DNA of 64,000 bases, from NCBI RefSeq assembly GCF_002368095.1, contig NZ_AP018227.1, positions 6,216,123 through 6,280,122 of the forward strand, read 5' to 3'. Origin of the DNA: Calothrix parasitica NIES-267. GTDB taxonomy: Bacteria > Cyanobacteriota > Cyanobacteriia > Cyanobacteriales > Nostocaceae. The notes beneath the pieces are model-generated. The model worked only from the letters and a program-made list of their open reading frames with translations, was not told where the DNA came from and ran no database searches. A program made the translations under genes and the position numbers. This document shows, piece after piece, positions 16,215-25,890 of the stretch (positions within the stretch are counted from its first letter, which is position 1; the number at the start of each line of letters is the position of its first letter).

Positions 16215-16712
16215 ATGCTTGACTGTATTCCTTTGTATGGTGAGGATTTGATTTCACAATGGAAGAAGCAGGTTGATGATTTTCCAGATACTCTAGCGCG
16301 AGCGATGGTAGAAAAATATTTAAATTTTGTTCCTATTTGGGCTTTACAAGAAGAGTTAGCTGCAAGAGACACAACACTTTTTCAGCATCAAATACGTTTG
16401 GAAGCAGGACAAAATATTCTCGGTGTTCTAGCTGGATTGAATCGTTTGTACTATACAACTTTTCAGTTGAAACGCATGAGAAAGTTTATCGAAAAAATGA
16501 ATATTGCTCCTCAAAATTTATATGAGCGATTAGAAAATCTTTATCATCAAGAACCTTTATCTATTACTAGCCAATTAAAAGAACTGGTATCTGAAACTGT
16601 AGAATTAGTGGAGTTCTATATGCCTGAAGTCGATACATCAAAGGTTAAGCAATCCCTCGAAGCTCAAGCGAATTATTGGGAACAGACTATAGACCCAAAT
16701 AGTTTAGGTTAA
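16215..16712 (+). CDS. DUF4037-like C-terminal domain, probably truncated
   Basis: A 165-residue, mostly helical protein. The stretch ARAMVEKYLNFVPIW, then LEAGQNILGVLAGLNRLYYTTFQ and VDTSKVKQSL, resembles the C-terminal part of DUF4037 proteins, which normally have an N-terminal nucleotidyltransferase domain. No such domain is present. The frame stays open upstream only to 16164, where it runs into a palindromic repeat and then a stop. So this is probably the surviving 3' part of a longer gene, or a short stand-alone version. I would not assign enzymatic activity. It is on the same strand as ndhD, 141 bp downstream. Confidence 0.45.
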   Translation: MLDCIPLYGEDLISQWKKQVDDFPDTLARAMVEKYLNFVPIWALQEELAARDTTLFQHQIRLEAGQNILGVLAGLNRLYYTTFQLKRMRKFIEKMNIAPQNLYERLENLYHQEPLSITSQLKELVSETVELVEFYMPEVDTSKVKQSLEAQANYWEQTIDPNSLG

Positions 16713-16830
16713 AAGGAAAACTACAATACATTGTAAAACTCACTGATTGTAGCTGTAACATTGTGTACTAGTGAATTTATAGAGTAAATTATTTGCTTTA
16801 TTCTGTAAGAGTTTGTTGTGGGCAATTTGT

Positions 16831-17304
16831 ATGAATCTACTAAAGAATAAATTTCACGTCGGTGTTGCACTTCTAAGTTTTATCGGGAGTTTAGCATTTT
16901 TACCCAGCGCTGAAGGGAATGTAAATAGTAATCTTTCAGTAAGTGTTAAAGGACTCAAAAATCAAAAAGGACAAGTTTGTTTCAGTTTATTTTCCAGCAG
17001 TCGCGGTTTTCCTAGCAATAACAAACGCGCTATCAAAGCACAATGCGTCAAGCTTAAAAATGGCAATACGAAATTAAATATTCCTTCTCTAAAAGCCGGA
17101 ACTTATGCTGTAGCAATGTTTCACGATAAAAATGGTGATGGCAAACTTAATACAAATGGTTTAGGTATTCCTAAAGAAGGTTTCGGATTTTCTCGCAATC
17201 CTCGAATTATTACTGGGCCCCCTAAGTTTGGCGATTCGGCTGTCTTTGTAGTCGGTTCAACAACTAATATTCAAATCAATATGAACTATTTCCTAGGTAG
17301 TTAA
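16831..17304 (+). CDS. Secreted DUF2141 domain protein
   Basis: A 157-residue exported protein. An N-terminal signal peptide (MNLLKNKFHVGVALLSFIGSL, cleavage near AEG about residue 30) is followed by one DUF2141 beta-sandwich: LSVSVKGLKNQKGQVCFSLF, a middle GTYAVAMFHDKNGDGKLNTN with an Asp-rich, calcium-like loop (DKNGDGKL), and GFGFSRNP. The function of DUF2141 is unknown; a periplasmic or outer-surface location follows from the signal. The TTG at 16813 would give six more residues before the signal peptide; ATG 16831 is the better start. It is monocistronic and followed by a terminator. Confidence 0.75.
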   Translation: MNLLKNKFHVGVALLSFIGSLAFLPSAEGNVNSNLSVSVKGLKNQKGQVCFSLFSSSRGFPSNNKRAIKAQCVKLKNGNTKLNIPSLKAGTYAVAMFHDKNGDGKLNTNGLGIPKEGFGFSRNPRIITGPPKFGDSAVFVVGSTTNIQINMNYFLGS

Positions 17305-17334
17305 CGTCGCTTTTAAAAATTTACAAATCATTTC

Positions 17335-17360
17335 ACCCTCCAAATTACAGGGGGGTTTTA
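17335..17360 (+). terminator. Intrinsic terminator after the DUF2141 gene
   Basis: ACCCTCC (17335-17341) and GGGGGGT (17350-17356) form a stem with one G-T pair, followed by TTTA. It lies 30 bp after the DUF2141 stop codon. Confidence 0.5.
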
Positions 17361-17540
17361 TATTGATTATCCTGATATAGTATTTATGTACTAAAATATA
17401 TGAGTTGGTTTAAATTATGGTTAGCTAATTGCCTGAAATATCCTCACGAATGGTGATTCAGAGGTTGTTGAGGGGAATTATATATTTAAAGCCGTTGATA
17501 GCGGATTGTAAAAAACATTGATAAAAGCATTTACACAAAC

Positions 17541-18231
17541 ATGGATATTATGGATATTAAATTAGGATTTGGCCCAATTCCCAGATTGCAGTATATTTTT
17601 GTGAGCAGAGAAAATGATTACTGCTGGTACGCGCTTTCGGAAGACACAAAGCAGATTCCCATTTACGATAAAGCTTTGACTGGGATAATAACTGGAATCG
17701 AGGTTAATAAAAAAGTAGAAACTTCATTTGGAGAAGCAGAAAAAACCGATTTATATATTCTCGCGGATAAACCTTATGTAGTGCGTTCGGGAAGCGATTC
17801 TTATTTTTCGGCCATGTTTGTTGTTGTCTCTGGATAAACTCAGTGCTGAAGAATTACAGCATCCACTGACGATTACAGTTGAACCTGGAGAGAAAAAAAT
17901 TGTTTTTTGTAATATCTACAATCCAGCCACTTACAGGAGTATAGATGTAAGTTGGGAGGAGCATCGAGAAATTGACTGGCAAGTTTTAGGACAAAATGTC
18001 AGTTTAAAAATTAATCATCAAACACAATCTGTTCCGAAATTTACAACCGCACAATTGCGCGAAAACTTAATTGCTCAATCCGATAAATATTTGAGTCTTT
18101 TAAATTGGACTACCGAACAAGGAAGAGAGTATTTGCAGCAAAGATATCAAAAACGTTCGCGTCAACAATTAACTGATGCAGAGCTTTTAGATTTTATTGA
18201 ATATTTGAAATTACAGCCTCAGAGCTTGTAA
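17541..18231 (+). pseudogene. Cyanobacterial hypothetical protein split by a +1 frameshift
   Basis: Two overlapping frames join into one protein of about 230 residues. Frame 1 (17541-17837) encodes MDIMDIKLGFGPIPRLQYIF and continues to about YVVRSGSDSYFSA. Frame 2 (open across 17818-18231) continues with LLLSLDKLSAEELQHPLTI and ends with the helical QLTDAELLDFIEYLKL. The switch lies near 17805-17820; dropping the A of GCCATG at about 17815 would restore one frame. The second ORF has no RBS or good start of its own. I do not recognise the family; it has no membrane or signal segment. It may be a recent pseudogene, a sequencing error, or less likely a programmed shift. Confidence 0.55.
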
Positions 18232-18271
18232 TTCTTGATAAAAAAGAATAGGGAACTCGGAGAGGTTTTTA

Positions 18272-18346
18272 AAGTAGCGAGTAACGAGTAACGAGTAGAA
18301 ATGATAGTTTACTTGTTACTTGCTACTTGTTACTTGCTACTTGTTA
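18272..18346. repeat. Inverted STRR heptamer arrays between convergent genes
   Basis: AGTAGCGAGTAACGAGTA (18273 on) and, after a short loop, its imperfect complement in ACTTGTTACTTGCTACTT repeats (18309-18346). The two heptamer arrays are inverted and could form a long hairpin just between the convergent genes ending at 18231 and 18348, so they may double as a bidirectional terminator. Confidence 0.55.
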
Positions 18347-18347
18347 A

Positions 18348-19853
18348 TTAACGTACTCGACAGAATTTTCTATCGCTATCATCTTTCGGATTTTGCCAAG
18401 AATAAGCAAAATGGCTAACCCCTTTAATATATGACTTGTATTGACTTAGAGCTTGCATTTGTTTTTCCAAAGGAGGACGATTGCTGATAGATTCACCCCA
18501 AGAACCGGCTAAGGCTGGAATTAGTTTGGTTCCGGGTTTAGCTGTGTTTATGACTCGCTTTACCTGAGAAACAATGCAGTTGCTGGTACCGCATTTTCCA
18601 TAAGCCATCGGATGCCATTCTAAGGAATTGGGAAATCTATCCCAAGGTTGTAAGCGCGAATCGTAACCTTTTCCTACTGTTTTATTTCCACCAGGGAAAA
18701 ATACTACTCCTGCGGGAACTCCTATTTGCTGGGCTGGATAAGCTGCGAGTGCGACAAAATCCAGGATACCTTGCATCGCGTGAGCTACAGAAAGTTGCCA
18801 CAGTTCTGATTGCAGTAAAGGTTGTCTTTGTTGTGGAGAACTGATTGCTTTTTGTTCTATGGGTGGAGTACGACCTTGCCATAAGGGTTCTCCTTCTTGA
18901 GGATACTTTTCGTCAAGTCTAGCTATATCTGATGATGTAACGTATCCCTTGGTTAAAAATAGCCGAATCAATCCTAGTCCTTTATTATTCAGCGCTCGTT
19001 GAAATAATGCTTGTTGAGTAGATTTGCTGTACAACCATAAATCTGTAACTCTGCTAGCAATGGAATCTTTACCTGCTTGACGTGGATAACGCACGTAGTC
19101 AAATAAAATACCATCTGGACGACGGCGCATTACTTCTGTGACCATTTGATAGTAGTCACGCTTAGCTTGTAAGTTGTATGGGTCGATAAATACTTGAGAG
19201 CCGTTATCGACCACATAGAGGCTGGTTTGACCTTTTCCATTCCTGGCGATCGCCTCTTCTCTGTCTTTACGACGAGCGTAGGTATAGCCGAAATTAGTAG
19301 TAAACATCCAAGAGTATACTTTTAGACCACGTTCGCGCCCTTTTTGAATACTTTCCGCTAATAAATCGGTATTTTCTTGACCTTTACCACGAATTACAGA
19401 AGGCCATACTGTAGGATTCGAGTTCTTCGGTAACAATACTCGCCCATCGTAAAAAGTTTCGATATAAACTTGGTTGTAGCCTTTGTTGACAACATTATCC
19501 ATTATTCTGTCAAGTGCCCCTGCTTTAATGTCACAGGGATACAAGCGTAACCAGATTGCTTGGACTTGAGGCCACGTGCGTCTGCGACAGTCACTTACAG
19601 CTTTTGAGTGCTGTCTGACTACTTGTCGGTAACGATTTGCGGCCTCTTGATTACCTTTTTGGGCTGACAAACGCAACTTTTCTTTTTTCTTGACTGCGTT
19701 AGATGATATATGGCAGTACCTGGTTACTTGTGCGCTTGCTGGCTGACTTTTTAGGTAGGGCAGAAACAGAGTAGTACTGAAAATTACTGTAAATAATTGT
19801 CGTAAAATTAACTTTGGTTTTGCGACATTCAAGGCACGCTTAGACATACTCAC
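18348..19853 (-). CDS. Secreted GH10-like (GHL10) family protein
   Basis: A 501-residue exported protein. The signal peptide ends near the APASAQ-like site (SQPASAQ, about residue 42). The remainder is a TIM-barrel of the family 10 glycosylhydrolase-like (GHL10) group: VQAIWLRLYPCDIKAG, YNQVYIETFYDGRVL, LKVYSWMFTTNFGY, FIDPYNLQAKRDYY, and GILFDYVRYPR with the conserved Asp. The C-terminal part holds FVALAAYPAQQ and VSHFAYSWQNP. The family includes likely glycosidases acting on cell-wall or exopolysaccharide; the substrate is unknown. Two Met codons (1 and 3) could both start it. The gene is convergent with the frameshifted gene. Confidence 0.75.
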   Translation of the reverse strand: MSMSKRALNVAKPKLILRQLFTVIFSTTLFLPYLKSQPASAQVTRYCHISSNAVKKKEKLRLSAQKGNQEAANRYRQVVRQHSKAVSDCRRRTWPQVQAIWLRLYPCDIKAGALDRIMDNVVNKGYNQVYIETFYDGRVLLPKNSNPTVWPSVIRGKGQENTDLLAESIQKGRERGLKVYSWMFTTNFGYTYARRKDREEAIARNGKGQTSLYVVDNGSQVFIDPYNLQAKRDYYQMVTEVMRRRPDGILFDYVRYPRQAGKDSIASRVTDLWLYSKSTQQALFQRALNNKGLGLIRLFLTKGYVTSSDIARLDEKYPQEGEPLWQGRTPPIEQKAISSPQQRQPLLQSELWQLSVAHAMQGILDFVALAAYPAQQIGVPAGVVFFPGGNKTVGKGYDSRLQPWDRFPNSLEWHPMAYGKCGTSNCIVSQVKRVINTAKPGTKLIPALAGSWGESISNRPPLEKQMQALSQYKSYIKGVSHFAYSWQNPKDDSDRKFCRVR

Positions 19854-20517
19854 TTATAAAAAATAAAAAAGTAACCAACCCCAATACACTTCTATCAGGT
19901 AACGTGTATTCTATTACATAATTTTGCGATAGGAGCTTTGAATCCTATATTTTAAAGACTTTATTATTCCTATTTCTGTTGCTGTATATCAATATTCGAT
20001 TTTATTTAAAATGTCAACATTGTCTACTTGAACCAATGACATGTTTGCTTTGTTGTTGCTAGCAGATACAGTAATATCTACAGCCAGATTTTACACTTCA
20101 ATCATTTGACCGTTAAGTTAGCTGTTATGTTTTTCTCTTACTAATAAATAAAATTCACAATATACGCAGCATTAAAACTTAGTACAAAAATTAATGTACT
20201 AAAAAATTAGTATCGCAGCTGAGCATGGGTCAAATTAAGCTATAAGCAATAGATTTTTTTTAATCGCGTTTATCTTATGGCATATCCTCAAAATCGTAAA
20301 GGTGATTAAAATTCACCACAAATTCGATTAAATGTACAAATACAGTCAACTGCCAGTCTTTGTTCAACGCAAATAAAAGGTAATCGAGAATAAATCAAAA
20401 ATAATAAAAATGTAATTAAACTTAACGGGTATTCGTAAAAAATTAATTTTTTGTTAAGGTTAGTAATTGTTTTTTACTCCGAACTACTAACCGTTAACAA
20501 ATAAATTTATATAGAAA
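19854..20517. other. Intergenic stretch without recognised content
   Basis: 664 bp of AT-rich DNA between psb27 (its 3' end) and the start of the GH10-like gene. I see no ORF with a credible start, no strong hairpin and no repeat family. It should hold the promoter of the GH10-like gene. Confidence 0.5.
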
Positions 20518-20913
20518 CTAAGCACCACGTCTGAGTGCATTTTCTACTTGCTTAAATTCTTTTTCCAAACGATTTTTTAGCTTTTCAGGTACAGGACGAT
20601 TTGGATAAGAACTGTAATGTCCTGCTAAAGAATTAAGAGCAGTTCGCATGGTGGTAAAAGAGCTTAGACCCGAAACAGATGCATTCCGCTGATAGCGAGC
20701 GGCAAATTCGTTAATCTTTTTACGAGCTTCTGCTTGAGATGCTGCTTTATTTGGAGCATCATCTGGTGCATCTAAAGCTTCTCTTAATACGCTGACTATA
20801 TTAAGAGTATCTTGCCGGTAATCCCCAGTTAGTTCTGAACCACCAGAACATCCAGTTAAGCCTATGACTACAACTAGAACTAAGGCAAGTAAACGTGACC
20901 AATAGCGTTTCAT
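20518..20913 (-). CDS. psb27: Photosystem II assembly lipoprotein Psb27
   Basis: A 131-residue lumenal lipoprotein that binds the CP43 side of photosystem II during assembly and repair, before the manganese cluster forms. The lipobox LTGC gives Cys22 as the lipidated residue after a hydrophobic signal. The mature four-helix domain has the family pattern: TGDYRQDTLNIVSVLREAL, ARKKINEFAARYQR, SSFTTMRTALNSLAGHYSSYPNRPVPEK and the basic end helix. Length is as in Synechocystis. ATG 20913 starts right at the signal peptide. No partner gene is adjacent. Confidence 0.92.
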   Translation of the reverse strand: MKRYWSRLLALVLVVVIGLTGCSGGSELTGDYRQDTLNIVSVLREALDAPDDAPNKAASQAEARKKINEFAARYQRNASVSGLSSFTTMRTALNSLAGHYSSYPNRPVPEKLKNRLEKEFKQVENALRRGA

Positions 20914-21055
20914 AAGAAATCAAAAGGTATGTGGAAAACAAGCGCGTCTTTAGACCTGGGTCAGTGACATGCGTTGTCTGTGAACAAATACTTAAATCAA
21001 TGTCTATCGTATCTCGTATTTGTATCCTAGGGATCATTCTTGAACAAGCATGAAG

Positions 21056-21135
21056 CAGTTAACAGTTATCAGTTATCAGTGAACAGTAATTAGTGACCAG
21101 TTAATCTAAAATCCAAAATCTAAAATCCAAAATCT
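21056..21135. repeat. Short tandem repeats (CAGTTAT and AAAATCC types)
   Basis: Degenerate TTATCAGT/GAACAGT repeats (21056-21100) are followed by AATCCAAAATCT repeats that run into the last codons of cofH (21112-21135), so the repeat may have replaced the original gene end. Confidence 0.5.
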
Positions 21136-22286
21136 ACACTACTCGCTACTCCCTCATACAACGTATTCCGCTGTTGATATGGTCTTCCCAAGGAAGTAAT
21201 AGTATTTTGTAGAGTTTCAATTTCCATGCAAGTTCCGCCGACAGCACCAGCCATTGTGGTAATATGCTCTTCCATTAACGTACCGCCGATATCGTTACAA
21301 CCACAATTTAGAGCCTTGGCTGCTCCTTCAATTCCCAACTTTACCCAACTAGGTTGATGGTTAGATATCCAATTACCTAAATAAATTCTGGCTACAGCGG
21401 TAAGTAAAAGTGATGTATTTAACTCTGGCTGGTCGCGTCCTACTCTACTCTGCAAGGGTTTCGGGGCTTCTTGACCGACAAATGGTAACAGAATAAACTC
21501 CGTAATCCGAGCCGGATAAGCTTTCTCTACGGCTGTTTTTTGTAAGGTTCGTAATTTATCTAAATGTCCAATTTGTTGCTCTACGGTTTCGATATGTCCC
21601 GATAACATAGTGCTGGTTGTGGGTAAACCTAATTTATGAGCGGTGCTGACAATTTCTAACCAAGTTGCTGTATTGGTTTTTTCGGGACAAAGAATGCGTC
21701 TGACTTTATCATCTAGTATTTCTGCTGCGGTTCCTGGCATTGAACCCACACCAGCATCTTGTAAAGCTTCTATAACTGCTGCATAACTTAATCCATCAAG
21801 TTCGGCGATAAATTGTACTTCTTGAGGGGAAAAAGCATGAAGGTGTAATTGAGGGAATTCTTGTTTGATAGTTTTTACTAATTTGAGATAGTAAGTTAAA
21901 GATTTACCGTCTATTTTCGCTTCGGGGTTTAATCCACCTTGCATACAGATTTCCGTCGCACCTCTTTTTACAGCATCTGTAGTTTTTTCTAAAATCTGCC
22001 CCCAATCTAACCAGAAAGCACCTTCATCACCTTCATCTCTCCGGAAAGCGCAGAAGCTACAGTGTTGCTCGCATATGTTAGTAAAATTAATATTGCGATT
22101 GATTATATAAGTTACGATATCTCCGGCTTGGGAAAATCGTAGTTTATCGGCTGTTGTATAGATAGCATCTATAACATGCTTGTCGGTTTGTTTTAATAAT
22201 GTAATTCCTTCTTCAGGAGATAAATCATTACCCAGTAAAGCAGTTTCGAGAATTGCATCAACTGTACTTTTCGTCAGATTTTTCAC
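21120..22286 (-). CDS. cofH: FO synthase subunit CofH (radical SAM)
   Basis: A 388-residue radical SAM enzyme that joins a tyrosine-derived radical to 5-amino-6-ribitylaminouracil in the synthesis of FO, the deazaflavin chromophore. C72, C76 and C79 (CEQHCSFC) bind the iron-sulfur cluster. [19 protein letters not shown] and [11 protein letters not shown] are CofH landmarks. In cyanobacteria FO serves as an antenna of DNA photolyase; the partner CofG is not in this window. The last residues (SSVDFGF) are encoded in a short tandem repeat. ATG 22286 is the first start. Alternatives within the family (MqnE/MqnC) fit less well. Confidence 0.85.
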   Translation of the reverse strand: MKNLTKSTVDAILETALLGNDLSPEEGITLLKQTDKHVIDAIYTTADKLRFSQAGDIVTYIINRNINFTNICEQHCSFCAFRRDEGDEGAFWLDWGQILEKTTDAVKRGATEICMQGGLNPEAKIDGKSLTYYLKLVKTIKQEFPQLHLHAFSPQEVQFIAELDGLSYAAVIEALQDAGVGSMPGTAAEILDDKVRRILCPEKTNTATWLEIVSTAHKLGLPTTSTMLSGHIETVEQQIGHLDKLRTLQKTAVEKAYPARITEFILLPFVGQEAPKPLQSRVGRDQPELNTSLLLTAVARIYLGNWISNHQPSWVKLGIEGAAKALNCGCNDIGGTLMEEHITTMAGAVGGTCMEIETLQNTITSLGRPYQQRNTLYEGVASSVDFGF

Positions 22287-22387
22287 AAGATTTTATCGAA
22301 AAAATAGCGTTTATCAAAAGTTAAGGCACATATTTCATTTTTGCAGGTAATATCAATTTGTGACGCAAATTACCAAAACGAGTTTAT

Positions 22388-22482
22388 CAAAGTTATGAGT
22401 TAGGAGTTAGGAGTTATGAGTTAGGAGTTAAGAATTTATATTTAACCTTTGACCTTTGACCTTTGACCTTTGACCTTTCCAA
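22388..22482. repeat. STRR heptamer arrays (GAGTTAG and TTGACCT types)
   Basis: Two adjacent arrays: GAGTTAGGAGTTAGGAGTT units (about 22391-22435) and five exact TTTGACC heptamers (22447-22482). They occupy the spacer between divergent cofH and the glycosyltransferase gene. These are not CRISPR repeats; there are no spacers. Confidence 0.7.
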
Positions 22483-22553
22483 ATTACCCATTCTAAAAAA
22501 GCTAATTTCAAGCATAATTACTAAAAGCACATTTCGGGCATATTTTTTTCTTC

Positions 22554-23795
22554 ATGAGTATCATTCAACCGAAGAATCTTTTATCAGTGCCAAGCGGTTC
22601 TTTACAGATTCCCAGATTACCACCCGGAGCCGGTATTGCAAATCAAAGCATGCTGTTCTCGCTGGTTATTCCGACTTACCTTGAAGCCGGTAATATCAAT
22701 AAAATCGTTAGAACATTAACTAGCTTGCTTGATAAAAGCATACCGGGAGATTACGAACTAATCATAGTTGATGATGATAGCCCGGATGGAACTTGGGAAG
22801 TAGCTTTATCTATGACTTCCGAATTCCCGCAGCTACAGGTAATGCGACGGGAAAACGAACGGGGTCTTTCTTCAGCTGTAATTCGGGGGTGGCAAAATTC
22901 CAGAGGTCAGATATTAGGTGTAATTGATGGAGATTTACAGCATCCACCCCATATATTGTTGCAACTATTAAATGCGGTTGAAACAGGAGCAGATTTAGCT
23001 GTAGCAAGTCGTCATGTAGAAGGTGGTGGAGTAAGTAGCTGGAGTTTTATTCGGCGTTTGTTATCTCGCGGCGCTCAATTGTTAGGATTAATTATACTGC
23101 CACGAGTCACTGGTAGAGTTTCCGACCCGATGAGTGGTTATTTTGCGGTGCGTCGTAGCTGCTTAGATGATATTACTTTTAATCCTATAGGTTACAAAAT
23201 TCTCTTGGAAGTTTTAGGAAGAGGAAGAGTAAACGAAATCGCTGAAGTTGGTTATGTATTTCGGGAACGTCAAGATGGAGAAAGCAAAGTGAGTTGGAAG
23301 CATTATCTTGACTATATCCGTCACTTAATAAGATTACGTTTTTCCTCAGAAAATATAGAGCAGTTTAGTCAACGATTGGGTTTTCCTATTGGTAAATTTA
23401 TACGCTTTGGTTTAGTGGGTTTGAGTGGAGTTTTTGTCGATATGGCAATACTTTATTTACTCAGCGATTCTAGTACTTTAGCTTTTCCTTTAACTCGCAG
23501 TAAAATTATTGCGGGAGAAGTTGCAATTTTCAATAATTTCTTGTGGAATGATGCTTGGACTTTTGCCGATGTTTCAACAAATCAAAAAGGATTAAAACAA
23601 CGTTTGAAGCGATTCTTGAAGTTTAATATTATTTGTTTGGCAGGATTAGCAATAAATGTTTTGGTGTTGAATTTAGTATTTAATTTTGTGATTTCAAATC
23701 GTTATATTGCAAATCTGATTGCTATTGCTGTTGCTACCGTATGGAATTTTTGGGTAAATCTGAAATTGAGTTGGCGAGTAACTCAGGTAAAGTAA
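22554..23795 (+). CDS. Family 2 glycosyltransferase fused to a GtrA-like membrane domain
   Basis: A 413-residue enzyme of the polyprenyl-phosphate mannosyl/glucosyltransferase type. The GT2 domain (about residues 38-260) has LVIPTYLEAGNI, VDDDSPDGT, DGDLQHPP and the RQDGESKVSWKHY end. The C-terminal GtrA-like domain (about 280-405) has four membrane helices and FGLVGLSGVFVDM and FLWNDAWTF. It probably makes a lipid-linked sugar (such as dolichyl-phosphate-mannose-like) for use outside the membrane, and the next gene could be its user. ATG 22554 is followed by a 35-residue low-complexity lead; a later start (for example Met at residue 33) is possible. Confidence 0.8.
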   Translation: MSIIQPKNLLSVPSGSLQIPRLPPGAGIANQSMLFSLVIPTYLEAGNINKIVRTLTSLLDKSIPGDYELIIVDDDSPDGTWEVALSMTSEFPQLQVMRRENERGLSSAVIRGWQNSRGQILGVIDGDLQHPPHILLQLLNAVETGADLAVASRHVEGGGVSSWSFIRRLLSRGAQLLGLIILPRVTGRVSDPMSGYFAVRRSCLDDITFNPIGYKILLEVLGRGRVNEIAEVGYVFRERQDGESKVSWKHYLDYIRHLIRLRFSSENIEQFSQRLGFPIGKFIRFGLVGLSGVFVDMAILYLLSDSSTLAFPLTRSKIIAGEVAIFNNFLWNDAWTFADVSTNQKGLKQRLKRFLKFNIICLAGLAINVLVLNLVFNFVISNRYIANLIAIAVATVWNFWVNLKLSWRVTQVK

Positions 23796-23900
23796 GTTTT
23801 TAATGGAGTAGGAAATTGGTCATTGATAATTGGTGATTGGTCGTAATTTTCTATTCTATTTGACTTAAGTATTTGTACATTTGCTGTATACAATAATTTT

Positions 23901-25646
23901 ATGCAATTTAAAAATAAAATAGTTAATTCTTCTCAAAAGGAAGAAAATTCATTCAATCAATTAATACTTTTATCAATATGGATATTAGTTGGTACTATTT
24001 TACGTTTTACCAATTTATCTAGAAAACCACCTTGGATTGATGAATTTGCCACAATTGTATTTAGCTTGGGTAATAGTTTCCAGGTAATACCATTAAATGA
24101 AATTATTAGTCTTGATACTTTATTACAACCACTGCAAATTAATCCTAACTTTGGCGTTCAAGAAGTATTGCAAAAATTACTAACAGAAGATATTCATCCC
24201 CCAGTTTATTTTGTATTATCTCATTGGTGGATATCTCTATGGTCAAGACAAGATTTCCTAAATCCAGATTTAATATTTACAGCCCGTAGTATTAGTGCAA
24301 TATTTGGTATTCTTGCTATTCCATCTATTTACGGGTTAGCATGGCTGAGTTTTCGTTCTGCTTTAGTCGCGCAATTAGCAGCTGCATTTATGACCGTATC
24401 TCCCTACGGTATTTTTTTATCCCAAGAAGCTCGTCATTACACTTTAGGAAGTTTATGGGTAATTGCTTCTTTGTGTTGTTTAGTAGTTGCAGTTCGATAC
24501 ATTCAACAGCAAAAATCTTTACCAATTAGTATTGCTATATTGTGGTTTGCTATTAATGCACTGGGAATTTCAACTCACTACTTTTTTAGTCTTATCCTTT
24601 GTGGTGAAGCTATAGTTTTAATAAAATATTGGCTTAAGCCTGAATCTAGAATAACTAATTTTAAGTTGTGGTGGACAGTTTATGCTGCTGTTATCGGTAC
24701 AATCGCGACTGGCTTATTTTGGCTAAATTTATTTTTAGATAATCGTTACACCGGACAATTAACCCAGTGGATAAAAAATGACAACCCTAATTTTTTAAGT
24801 TTGCTCAATCCTATTTTTCAATCTTTAGCCGGTTGGATTACAATTATTTCTTTGCTACCAGTTGAATCATATAATATTGGAACGGTAATTGCTTCAGGTT
24901 TGGTAATGATTATTTTCTTTATCTGGGCAATACCAATTTTTATTCGTAATTATAAAATTCAGTATTCATCATCTAATAATCGTTTGATGATTCAGACATT
25001 TACCGGGGTTCTTTTAACGGTAATTGCTTTATTTTTTATAATTACTTATTTTTTCGGGATTGATATTACTAGAGGCGCTCGTTATAACTTTGTGTATTTT
25101 CCTGTTGTAATATTATTATTGGGAGTTATACTTGCTGGTTTTTGGAATCAGAATAAATCTATTAGTCCTGTTTTTCCCCGATTCCAAATTAACGGTAAAA
25201 CTGCTGTAACTTTGATATGGATAATGGGTTTCCTTAGTGGTATTACAGTTATATCTAATCTGGGTTATCAAAAATATTATCAACCCGATTTACTAGTTCC
25301 CATCATCGAGAAGATATCAGAAAAGAAACCCGTTTTAATCGCTACTACTCATCGTAGCTTAGCGCAAACAGGGGAAATCATGGGTATAGCTAAACAACTT
25401 CAAGCTAGCAATTCTCAAGTTAACGCTCAATTTTTACTTATTCCCGAAAATCAAAAATCTGATGCTGCGACAAAAAAATTAATCGAAGAAATACAACCAT
25501 TACCACGTCCCTTCGACCTGTGGTTAACAAACTTCCGCACAGTCAAAAAAAATTCCTTAGCTGCTTTACCTTCTTGTATTCCTGATACTCAAAATTTACC
25601 AGGAGTCGATGGATATGAATATAAAATTTTTCATTGTAATAATTGA
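23901..25646 (+). CDS. Family 39-like membrane glycosyltransferase
   Basis: A 581-residue membrane protein with about 11-12 helices of the PMT/ArnT superfamily. The first outer loop carries RKPPWIDEFATIVFS, where the Asp-Glu pair is the usual catalytic or metal-binding site, and EDIHPPVYFVLSHWW follows. A soluble C-terminal part (about residues 450-581) is periplasmic. It would transfer a sugar from a polyprenyl-phosphate donor to a lipid or protein. It lies 105 bp after the GT2-GtrA gene on the same strand, so donor synthesis and transfer are probably coupled; the acceptor is unknown. Confidence 0.75.
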   Translation: MQFKNKIVNSSQKEENSFNQLILLSIWILVGTILRFTNLSRKPPWIDEFATIVFSLGNSFQVIPLNEIISLDTLLQPLQINPNFGVQEVLQKLLTEDIHPPVYFVLSHWWISLWSRQDFLNPDLIFTARSISAIFGILAIPSIYGLAWLSFRSALVAQLAAAFMTVSPYGIFLSQEARHYTLGSLWVIASLCCLVVAVRYIQQQKSLPISIAILWFAINALGISTHYFFSLILCGEAIVLIKYWLKPESRITNFKLWWTVYAAVIGTIATGLFWLNLFLDNRYTGQLTQWIKNDNPNFLSLLNPIFQSLAGWITIISLLPVESYNIGTVIASGLVMIIFFIWAIPIFIRNYKIQYSSSNNRLMIQTFTGVLLTVIALFFIITYFFGIDITRGARYNFVYFPVVILLLGVILAGFWNQNKSISPVFPRFQINGKTAVTLIWIMGFLSGITVISNLGYQKYYQPDLLVPIIEKISEKKPVLIATTHRSLAQTGEIMGIAKQLQASNSQVNAQFLLIPENQKSDAATKKLIEEIQPLPRPFDLWLTNFRTVKKNSLAALPSCIPDTQNLPGVDGYEYKIFHCNN

Positions 25647-25890
25647 GAAGTAGGAAATAGGGAATAGGGGTAGGTTGGGTTAGACGCACAATAATATCAA
25701 ATAAGTACTTAGCTCGACTTTATCCATTTTTTAGTAACGAGATAGCTGAGACTGAAACCTTTGTGGGACGGAAGTTTGACTTTTTGAATTTCATGAAGAA
25801 TCCTTAGAATAGAAAAAGTCTTTGCCTAAAAGCTGAGATTTTTGTCAGATAAAGAAACTGAGTTGTTAATTTTGGACAAAGTCGAGCTTA

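Noticed and set aside
16070-16372. 100-codon minus-strand ORF
   Set aside because: It runs through a palindromic repeat and the DUF4037-like gene; composition does not look coding.
22447-22482. Direct repeats as a CRISPR array
   Set aside because: Units are 7 bp with no spacers; this is an STRR array, and no cas gene is near.
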